Below, one piece after another: positions 10,340 to 20,700 of a stretch of 64,000 nt of DNA. Source of the DNA: Biomphalaria glabrata (taxonomy: Eukaryota; Mollusca; Gastropoda; Planorbidae); NCBI RefSeq assembly GCF_947242115.1, contig NC_074711.1, forward strand, positions 7,320,434-7,384,433, read 5' to 3'. The notes under the pieces are model-generated. The model saw only the letters and a list, made by a program, of their open reading frames with translations, was not told the DNA's origin and did no database searches. Each line of letters begins with the position of its first letter. Positions within the stretch are counted from its first letter, which is position 1. Position numbers and translations under genes: made by a program.

Positions 10340-13300
10340 CTCGGCTCTGTGTCTACTAGCCCAGCTCTGTGTCTACTAGCCCAGCTCTATGTCTACTAGC
10401 CCAGCTCTGTGTCTACTAGCCCAGCTCTGTGTCTACTAGCCCAGCTCTATGTCTACTAGCCCAGCTCTATGTCTACTAGCCCAACTCTATGTCTATTAGC
10501 CCAACTCTATGTCTACTAGGCCAGCTCTATGTCTACTAGCCCGGCTCTAAGTCTACTAGCCCAACTCTATGTCTACTAGCCCAACTCTATGTCTACTAGC
10601 CCGGCTCTATGTCTACTAGGCCAACTCTATGTCTACTAGCCCAACTCTATGTCTACTAGCCCAACTCTATGTCTACTAGCCCAACTCTATGTCTACTAGG
10701 CCAACTCTATGTCTACTAGCCCAACTCTATGTCTACTAGCCCAACTCTATGTCTACTAGCCCGGCTCTATGTCTACTAGGCCAACTCTATGTCTACTAGC
10801 CCAACTCTATGTCTACTAGCCCAACTCTATGTCTACTAGGCCAACTCTATGTCTACTAGCCCAACTCTATGTCTACTAGCCCAGCTCTATGTCTAGTAGC
10901 CCAGCTCTGTGTCTACTAGCCCAACTCTATGTCTACTAGCCAACTCTATGTCTACTAGCCCAACTCTATGTCTACTAGCCCAGCTCTAAGTCTACTAGCC
11001 CAACTCTATGTCTACTAGCCCAACTCTATGTCTACTAGCCCGGCTCTAAGTCTACTAGGCCAACTCTATGTCTACTAGCCCAACTCTATGTCTACTAGCC
11101 CAACTCTATGTCTACTAGCCCAACTCTATGTCTACTTGGCCAGCTCTAAGTCTACTAGGCCAACTCTATGTCTACTAGCCCAACTCTATGTCTACTAGCC
11201 CAACTCTATGTCTACTAGCCCAACTCTATGTCTACTAGCCCAGCTCTATGTCTACTAGCCCAGCTCTATGTCTACTAGCCCAGCTCTATGTCTACTAGGT
11301 CAACTCTATGTCTACTAGCCCAACTCTATGTCTACTAGGCCAACTCTATGTCTACTAGCCCAACTCTATGTCTACTAGGCCAACTCTATGTCTACTAGGC
11401 CAACTCTATGTCTACTAGGCCAACTCTATGTCTACTAGCCTAACTCTATGTCTACTAGGCCAACTCTATGTCTACTAGCCCAACTCTATGTCTACTAGGC
11501 CAACTCTAAGTCTACTAGCCCGGCTCTAAGTCTACTAGGCCAACTCTATGTCTACTAGCCCAACTCTATGTCTACTAGCCCAACTCTATGTCTACTAGCC
11601 CAACTCTATGTCTACTAGCCCGGCTCTATGTCTACTAGCCCAACTCTATGTCTACTAGCCCAACTCTATGTCTACTAGCCCAACTCTATGTCTACTAGCC
11701 CAACTCTATGTCTACTAGCCCGGCTCTATGTCTACTAGGCCAACTCTATGTCTACTAGCCCAACTCTATGTCTACTAGCCCAACTCTATGTCTACTAGGC
11801 CAACTCTATGTCTACTAGCCCAACTCTATGTCTACTAGCCCAACTCTATGTCTACTAGCCCGGCTCTAAGTCTACTAGGCCAACTCTATGTCTACTAGCC
11901 CAACTCTATGTCTACTAGCCCAACTCTATGTCTACTTGGCCAGCTCTAAGTCTACTAGGCCAACTCTATGTCTACTAGCCCAACTCTATGTCTACTAGCC
12001 CAACTCTATGTCTACTAGCCCAGCTCTATGTCTACTAGGCCAACTCTAAGTCTACTAGGCCAACTCTATGTCTACTAGGCCAACTCTAAGTCTACTAGCC
12101 CAACTCTATGTCTACTAGCCCAACTCTGTGTCTACTAGCCCAGCTCTATGTCTACTAGGCCAGCTCTATGTCTACTAGGCCAACTCTATGTCTACTAGCC
12201 CAACTCTATGTCTACTAGCCCAGCTCTATGTCTACTAGGCCAACTCTAAGTCTACTAGCCCAGCTCTATGTCTACTAGGCCAACTCTAAGTCTACTAGCC
12301 CAACTCTATGTCTACTAGCCCAACTCTGTGTCTACTAGCCCAGCTCTATGTCTACTAGGCCAGCTCTATGTCTACTAGGCCAACTCTAAGTCTACTAGGC
12401 CAACTCTATGTCTACTAGGCCAGCTCTATGTCTACTAGCCCAACTCTATGTCTACTAGCCCAACTCTGTGTCTACTAGCCCAACTCTATGTCTACTAGCC
12501 CAGCTCTATGTCTACTAGCCCAACTCTATGTCTACTAGCCCAGCTCTATGTCTACTAGCCCAGCTCTATGTCTACTAGCCCAACTCTATGTCTACTAGCC
12601 CAACTCTATGTCTACTAGCCCAACTCTATGTCTACTAGCCCAGCTCTATGTCTACTAGGCCAACTCTATGTCTACTAGGCCAGCTCTGTGTCTACTAGCC
12701 CAACTCTATGTTTATTAGCCCAGCTCTATGTCTACTAACCCAGCTCTGTGTTTACTAGGCCAGCTCTGTGTCTACTAGCCCGGCTCTAAGTCTACTAGCC
12801 CAACTCTATGTCTACTAGCCCAACTCTATGTCTACTAGCCCGGCTCTAAGTCTGCTAGCCCAGCTCTATGTCTACTAGCCCAACTCTATGTCTACTAGCC
12901 CAGCTCTATGTCTACTTGGCCAGCTCTATGTCTACTAGCCCAACTCTATGTCTACTAGCCCAGCTCTATGTCTACTAGCCCAACTCTATGTCTACTAGCC
13001 CAACTCTATGTCTACTAGCCCAGCTCTATGTCTACTAGCCCAACTCTATGTCTACTAGGCCAGCTCTATGTCTACTAGCCCAGCTCTATGTCTACTAGGC
13101 CAGCTCTATGTCTACTAGCCCAACTCTATGTCTACTAGCCCAACTCTGTGTCTACTAGCCCAACTCTATGTCTACTAGCCCGGCTCTATGTCTACTAGGC
13201 CAACTCTATGTCTACTAGCCCAACTCTATGTCTACTAGCCCAACTCTATGTCTACTAGGCCAACTCTATGTCTACTAGCCCAACTCTATGTCTACTAGCC

Positions 13301-16300
13301 CAGCTCTATGTCTAGTAGCCCAGCTCTGTGTCTACTAGCCCAACTCTATGTCTACTAGGCCAACTCTATGTCTACTAGCCCAACTCTATGTCTACTAGCC
13401 CAGCTCTAAGTCTACTAGCCCAACTCTATGTCTACTAGCCCGGCTCTAAGTCTACTAGGCCAACTCTATGTCTACTAGCCCAACTCTATGTCTACTAGCC
13501 CAACTCTATGTCTACTAGCCCAACTCTATGTCTACTAGCCCAACTCTATGTCTACTAGCCCAACTCTATGTCTACTAGCCCAGCTCTATGTCTACTAGCC
13601 CAACTCTATGTCTACTAGCCCAACTCTATGTCTACTAGCCCAACTCTATGTCTACTAGCCCAGCTCTATGTCTACTAGCCCAGCTCTATGTCTACTAGCC
13701 CAACTCTATGTCTACTAGCCCAACTCTATGTCTACTAGCCCAACTCTATGTCTACTAGCCCAACTCTATGTCTACTAGCCCAACTCTATGTCTACTAGCC
13801 CAGCTCTATGTCTACTAGCCCAGCTCTATGTCTACTAGCCCAACTCTATGTCTACTAGCCCAGCTCTATGTCTACTAGCCCAACTCTATGTCTACTAGGC
13901 CAACTCTATGTCTACTAGCCCAACTCTATGTCTACTAGCCCAACTCTATGTCTACTAGGCCAACTCTATGTCTACTAGCCCAACTCTATGTCTACTAGCC
14001 CAACTCTATGTCTACTAGCCCAACTCTATGTCTACTAGCCCAACTCTATGTCTACTAGGCCAACTCTATGTCTACTAGCCCAACTCTATGTCTACTAGCC
14101 CAACTCTATGTCTACTAGCCCGGCTCTAAGTCTACTAGGCCAACTCTATGTCTACTAGCCCAACTCTATGTCTACTAGCCCAACTCTATGTCTACTAGCC
14201 CAACTCTATGTCTACTTGGCCAGCTCTAAGTCTACTTGGCCAGCTCTAAGTCTACTAGGCCAACTCTATGTCTACTAGCCCAACTCTATGTCTACTTGGC
14301 CAGCTCTATGTCTACTAGCCCAACTCTATGTCTACTAGCCCAACTCTGTGTCTACTAGCCCAACTCTATGTCTACTAGCCCAGCTCTATGTCTACTTGGC
14401 CAGCTCTATGTCTACTAGGCCAACTCTATGTCTACTAGGCCAGCTCTGTGTCTACTAGCCCAACTCTATGTTTATTAGCCCAGCTCTATGTCTACTAACC
14501 CAGCTCTGTGTTTACTAGGCCAGCTCTGTGTCTACTAGCCCGGCTCTAAGTCTACTAGCCCAACTCTATGTCTACTAGCCCAACTCTATGTCTACTAGCC
14601 CGGCTCTAAGTCTGCTAGCCCAGCTCTATGTCTACTAGCCCAACTCTATGTCTACTAGCCCAGCTCTATGTCTACTTGGCCAGCTCTATGTCTACTAGCC
14701 CAACTCTATGTCTACTAGCCCAGCTCTATGTCTACTAGCCCAACTCTATGTCTACTAGCCCAACTCTATGTCTACTAGCCCAGCTCTATGTCTACTAGCC
14801 CAACTCTATGTCTACTAGGCCAGCTCTATGTCTACTAGCCCAGCTCTATGTCTACTAGCCCAACTCTGTGTCTACTAGCCCAACTCTATGTCTACTAGCC
14901 CAGCTCTATGTCTACTTGGCCAGCTCTATGTCTACTAGGCCAACTCTATGTCTACTAGGCCAGCTCTGTGTCTACTAGCCCAACTCTAAGTCTACTAGCC
15001 CAACTCTAAGTCTACTAGGCCAGCTCTATGTCTACTAGGCCAACTCTAAGTCTACTAGCCCAACTCTATGTCTACTAGCCCAGCTCTGTGTCTACTAGCC
15101 CAACTCTATGTCTACTAGCCCAACTCTATGTCTACTAGCCTCGCTCTATGTCTACTAGCCCAGCTCTGTGTCTACTAGCCCAGCTCTGTGTCTACTAGCC
15201 CAACTCTATGTCTACTAGCCTCGCTCTATGTCTACTAGCCCGGCTCTAAGTCTACTAGCCCAACTCTAAGTCTACTAGCCCAGCTCTATGTCTACTAGCC
15301 CAGCTCTGTGTCTACTAGCCCAGCTCTGTGTCTACTAGCCCAACTCTATGTCTACTAGCCCAGCTCTATGTCTACTAGCCCAGCTCTATGTCTACTTGGC
15401 CAGCTCTATGTCTACTAGGCCAACTCTATGTCTACTAGCCCAACTCTATGTCTACTAGCCTCGCTCTATGTCTACTAGCCTCGCTCTATGTCTACTAGCC
15501 CAACTCTATGTCTACTAGCCTCGCTCTATGTCTACTAGCCTCGCTCTATGTCTACTAGCCCAACTCTATGTCTACTAGCCCAACTCTAAGTCTACTAGCC
15601 CAGCTCTATGTCTACTAGCCCAGCTCTGTGTCTACTAGCCCAGCTCTGTGTCTACTAGCCCAACTCTATGTCTACTAGCCCAGCTCTATGTCTACTAGCC
15701 CAGCTCTATGTCTACTTGGCCAGCTCTATGTCTACTAGGCCAACTCTATGTCTACTAGCCCAACTCTATGTCTACTAGGCCAACTCTATGTCTACTAGGC
15801 CAACTCTATGTCTACTAGCCCAACTCTATGTCTACTAGGCCAACTCTATGTCTACTAGGCCAGCTCTATGTCTACTAGGCCAACTCTATGTCTACTAGGC
15901 CAGCCCTATGTCTACTAGCCCAACTCTATGTTTATTAGCCTAGCTCTATGTCTACTAGGCCAACTCTATGTCTACTAGGCCAGCTCTATGTCTACTAGCC
16001 CAACTCTATGTTTATTAGCCCAGCTCTATGTCTACTAGGCCAGCTCTATGTCTACTAGGCCAGCTCTATGTCTACTAGCCCAACTCTATGTCTACTAGCC
16101 CAGCTCTGTGTCTACTAGGCCAGCTCTATGTCTACTAGCCCAACTCTATGTCTACTAGCCCAGCTCTATGTCTACTTGGCCAGCTCTATGTCTACTAGGC
16201 CAACTCTATGTCTACTAGCCCAACTCTATGTCTACTAGGCCAACTCTATGTCTACTAGCCCAACTCTATGTCTACTAGGCCAACTCTATGTCTACTAGGC

Positions 16301-16667
16301 CAGCTCTATGTCTACTAGCCCAGCTCTGTGTTTACTTGGCCAGCTCTATGTCTACTAGCCCAACTCTATGTCTACTAGGCCAGCTCTATGTCTACTAGGC
16401 CAACTCTAAGTCTACTAGGCCAACTCTATGTCTACTAGGCCAGCTCTATGTCTACTAGCCCAGCTCTGTGTTTACTTGGCCAGCTCTATGTCTACTAGGC
16501 CAGCTCTATGTCTACTAGGCCAACTCTATGTCTACTAGGCCAACTCTATGTCTACTAGGCCAGCTCTATGTCTACTAGGCCAGCTCTATGTCTACTAGGC
16601 CAGCTCTATGTCTACTAGGCCAGCTCTATGTCTACTAGCCCAGCTCTGTGTCTACTAGCCTTGCTCT
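10340..16667. repeat. Giant 20-bp minisatellite (about 316 units)
   Basis: The unit is CCCAACTCTATGTCTACTAG with main variants at the AA/AG/GG pair, TATG/TGTG/TAAG and CCC/GCC/TTGGCC positions. Register is kept at exactly 20 bp for kilobases; a 19-bp unit occurs near 10940. Variant order shows higher-order duplication: the block 12661-13080 recurs at 14421-14840, a shift of 1760 bp or 88 units, including rare units with TTTATTAG, TACTAACC and TCTGCTAG. A rare TCTAGTAG unit at 10892 recurs at 13311. The array contains TAG in every unit, so it is not coding on plus. Confidence 0.97.
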
Positions 16668-16734
16668 AATAAGTCTTTAATTCAACGTTTGTTCACGAAT
16701 GTTTAGATATACTTGTTAGATTACATATCTTACC

Positions 16735-16990
16735 AGTGGCGTAGCTAGGGTGGAGGAAGGCGGAGGTCACGGGGAAGGGGAGGTTCAAATTTGAAAATCC
16801 CCCCCCACCCCCACCCCCCGGTCGGGCACAATGAGTTTCCGAAATTTGTTTCTACATTGAATATTAGGCCTTACCTCATGTCATAATTTAGAATGTCAAA
16901 ATGCAGGGGCCCCTAAGAGGTCAACACCACCCCCCCCGGCCCCAAAGTCTCTATCTTCGAGATTGTATTTTACAAGAACATTGTTTTTTC
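16735..16990. repeat. Interspersed repeat fragment, GTGGCGTAGCTAGGG type
   Basis: The segment from GTGGCGTAGCTAGGG through a C-tract to a CCGAAATTTGTTTCTACATTGAATAT block resembles 28455-28560, which has the TTCAAAATCAAAAGTCC..CCAAATTTGTTTTTACATTAAATAT blocks around a C-tract. The class is unknown. Confidence 0.5.
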
Positions 16991-17230
16991 CTTTTGGTAA
17001 ACTGTTAAAACGTCATCTCTAGTCTAGTGATCATGAATCGCCCATGACGTACATTCATGCTATTGGTGCTATATAGGCCTACATTTAACTTATGTGTTGA
17101 TTTAGAAATAGGTTTTTAATTCATTGCAAATTTTTTGGCCTTAATTGTTAGTTTTTTCTTTGTCATTTGGGGCTATCTTATCCACTTTACCTAGGGCCTC
17201 CAATTACATTAGGCCGGCCCTGGTCATATC

Positions 17231-17749
17231 ATAGAATATAGAATCAATGATTTATACATTTTCCCATTATGAATGAGTTACTAATATGGAGCCGATGACA
17301 CAGCCACTATGTTAAATGAAACAACGATACGGGGCAAGGTGCAGGCCCACACTTTATCTTCTGGAAAATACGACAGAATTTACTGTTCCACTCTAATTGT
17401 ATGTGCCTGCTAAATAAAGGCTGAGTAAAGAGAGAGAGAGAGAGAGAGAAACTGACCTACATAAAACGTGATGTGGGACGTATACACCAATTGACTAACT
17501 AACACTACCTAGTATTCATAGAACAACACAAATAAAAACAGCGAAATGTCATTTGTGCTGTGGTTTAAGCAAACTGCACTGGTGGCTCCACTTTTTAGAT
17601 CTATGTCTGCCCAATCGTGAGCATTTAGTGCTATTAGGATCTGCCAACCTTAAATGTTTTTTCCATCCTTATTTAAAATGTGCTAAAGTCAACAGTGAAC
17701 AAATCTGATACATGTTAACTATAAGGAAATACACACAGATGTTCTTAAA
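17231..17749. other. Spacer and presumed promoter region of receptor exon B
   Basis: Contains a (GA)n tract at about 17430-17450 followed by TGACCTACATA, shared with about 1870-1920, and AACTATAAGGAAATAC at 17716-17731, shared with 2153-2168. The conserved pieces mark the 5' flank carried along in the exon duplication. A weak TATA-like TTATTTAAAA lies near 17670. Confidence 0.4.
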
Positions 17750-20700
17750 ATGAAGCGTGAATTATTGCTGACATTTGCGTTGTGTTTTAAAGTTCTGTGT
17801 ATTTGCGTGTGGAAAGAAGATCGGAAAACGAAATGGAATTCTAGTGCTGAAAGTTGGCTGGAGTTTCATGTCAACTATTGTGGAAGGTATTGTGACGGGT
17901 TGAAGTTAGAAATACTAAAGCAAGACTGTGAAAACATAACGCCATGTTTCCCATGTGACTGTGATCCTGACTGTGATATATACGACACATGCTGTCCACT
18001 TTTGGTCAACAATTCTTATGTAGAACCTTCTTTTCATTCCATAGATCACTTACCAAATCCTGACAGATTTCAATGTAAAAGTATTCCAAAGAATTCTAAT
18101 CGAAGTGCATATTATATGATTTCAGACTGTGATTCAACTTTTTTATCTAAAAGCTACAAATTCTCTAACACAAAGCGAAATATACAAAATTTGTGCCGAA
18201 ATCCAAAAACAAGAACGCTAGATGATATAACTCCATATACAGACATTTATTATGGTATTGTGTTCGCGAATAAATTCTGTGCAATATGCAATGGATATGT
18301 TATAAATGATAACACTTCTTACTATGGCTATAACCTTACATTCAAGATAGCAAGACCGTGGACTATTGAGATTTCGTGTAAACATTATCAAAGCTTGTAT
18401 CATTTAACGAACGAATATAAATTTTTCTTTGCTGCTGCCAACTCGTCTCTATGTAATATAACTTTCAGCCCACCACCAAGTAAAATACCTCCCAAAGTTT
18501 GCACCGAGAGACTTGATAAAAAATTAAAACATGTTTGTACAAATCAAGACTCAATGGAAGATCAAATGTGTCAAACTTTGCCGAGACGCAAATACCTTCA
18601 GGCTGGTCAGAAAGCAAACCTTTTTTGTTTTCTTTGCAATGGCTCAATTATGCAGTCTTGCTTTGTTCACGATACACAATTTCCGTGTCTTGTTGTTAGT
18701 CATCAATATAGGCCTGCTTATGGGATAACATCGCTGTTTCAAAAGCCACCAATAAAAATGCTTTTGACTTTCAAGAAACGAAAGGATTTTGACAATGATA
18801 ATACTTGCATCTCACCACTGGACTGGCTAGACTTCCAGGTTGTATGTCTGAATGGATAACACATCTAATGATTTATGTGCACACTAGTAGGGCACAGAAT
18901 TGTAAAGTGTATGTAGGGTAAATATGCCTGTAATAAATTCACGTCATTATTATTAAAAGCTCTAATAATTAAGCAAAGTCGCCAGTTCAGAGGTGATATG
19001 CGGTTTTTACTACTTTTGATAATCCCTTGTTAAAAACTATAATAGACTGCGACGTTAATTTTTGATTATATTTAGAAAATCAGTTTAAAAAAAAAATAAA
19101 CAGTGGCTATTGCAAGGTCTGAGTAATAAAAGTAACTGCCCTCTAACTTGCCGTTTGCTGGAATATTTTCTCATACTAATTATAATGATTTCTTGTATAC
19201 AGTGCCGTTGATAAGCAGGCTCAAGGCTCTTTGGGAATGTAACAGACATAAAAACAGCTAATAAATTTCTCTATTTTTAAATTTTCCATCAGGCTAGGTC
19301 TTAATACAAGTGCAACACGTATTCTAGATTACTTTTGGGGGAGGGTTTTGAAATTAAAAAAAAAATACTTACAAAAAAACAACTAATGTGTATTAATTAT
19401 TTTGGATCAGTCATGTAATCTAGACTAACAATAATAAATATGTGCGGTTACAAATATTTAAATATTTTTTTAACAACTGTTTTTGTTTAACGCAATTTCA
19501 TGCTTTTAGTGTTCTCAATACGCCATGATCCTATCACTTGTCTGGACCAGTTGGAAAGGTAGAGAAAGAACGGGGTGTCTGGGTAATCGCTTTTTTTTAA
19601 AAAAGGGAACGACCTGAATTCGAATTTGTGAGCTAACGCCTTCTCATGTTTCTCAAGCTAACACGGCAACCTCTCTGCTAGCGAAGCGTCTATGAACATG
19701 GAAAATTGAATAGTTATCTATTATTTCAATTTGATGTTTGTGTTCACTAAGCCTCAGACGGCACCCTAATATAAAGGGGAATAATTCAGCGTATACCACC
19801 ATTTCAGTCACGTACTATTTCTCTCCGTTTTTGAAATACCAAACAAAGTTATTTATTACCAATAGTTCATTAACTAATTGATTAATTTTTTATATATATT
19901 TTTTTTTATTGATTCTTGTTTTGTCAGGTAAAAGAAATAATTGTGCAAAATTTCCGTTTGATCGGAGATTAGGTGTCGGAGAAATAAAAGGGTACGAACT
20001 TTTGGCCAGACAGACAGACATACAGTGTGAGCTGATATAAGCTTTTAAAGAATATAAAATTATGAAACAATTTTTGTTTTGTTTTTTTGCATATATAATT
20101 CATCCATCGTGGTTTGATGATGGCCACTTTTTGTCCTCCAGGGGGCTGAGGGCTTTACACTGGGGTTTTGTGCCTCCTCATGTGGCTGGTGAGACCTATG
20201 TGAGCCCGGAATGTTCGGCTGCACACTGGGCAGGTTATTCCAGCTGGAGCTAGTGTCATTGGCCTTGCTTTTCTTCTCTGGCCTTTTTCTTCAGCCAGTG
20301 TTGTTCTCTTTTCCTCAACAACCTGTGCGCCAGTTTTCACAGTGCGACACCATGATGCTCTCTCATGTGCCTCTGTCTCTCAGGTGTCTGGGTCTATGCT
20401 GAACGCCTTCAGAGAAGCTTTAAGGGTGTCCCTGAAGCGCTTTCTTGGACCACCTTGCGAGCGCTTTCCTTCTCTCAATTGGCCTTACATGAGACGTTTA
20501 GGGATGCGGCGGTCTTTCATTCTGCAGACGTGTCCTGTCCATCGCAGCTGGGACTGCATCAGGATTGTGTGGATGCTTTGCAGACCCGCTCTTCGAAGAG
20601 CTTCAGCATTTGGTATTTTTTCTTGCCATTTGACATTCAGTATTTTTCTTAGACATGTCATGTGGAAGTGGTTTAGTTTATTTGCATGTTTTCTGTACAC

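Larger units (their letters stand above)
10203..17222. mobile_element. hAT-like non-autonomous DNA transposon filled by a minisatellite
   Basis: The left end reads CAGGGCCGGCCCTAGG and the right end reads TTAGGCCGGCCCTG, an inverted pair. The flanks carry GTCATAT on both sides (10196-10202 and 17223-17229), or an 8-bp GTCATATC if the terminal C is counted, as expected for hAT elements. Next to the left end is a GGGGGCCTCGAATAG block and next to the right end CCTAGGGCCTCCAA, also inverted relatives. No transposase was found inside. Almost the whole interior (10340-16667) is a tandem array, and 16735-17000 holds a further repeat beginning near GTGGCGTAGCTAGGG. A related, decayed element lies at 44861-46574. 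Confidence 0.75.

Noticed and set aside
10340-16667. CRISPR-like regular array
   Set aside because: Units are contiguous with no unique spacers, and the context is a eukaryotic transposon; it is a minisatellite.
20155-20340. Apparent C2H2 zinc-finger protein on minus
   Set aside because: The CCHH motif lies just downstream of LINE reverse transcriptase sequence and is the C-terminus of that element.
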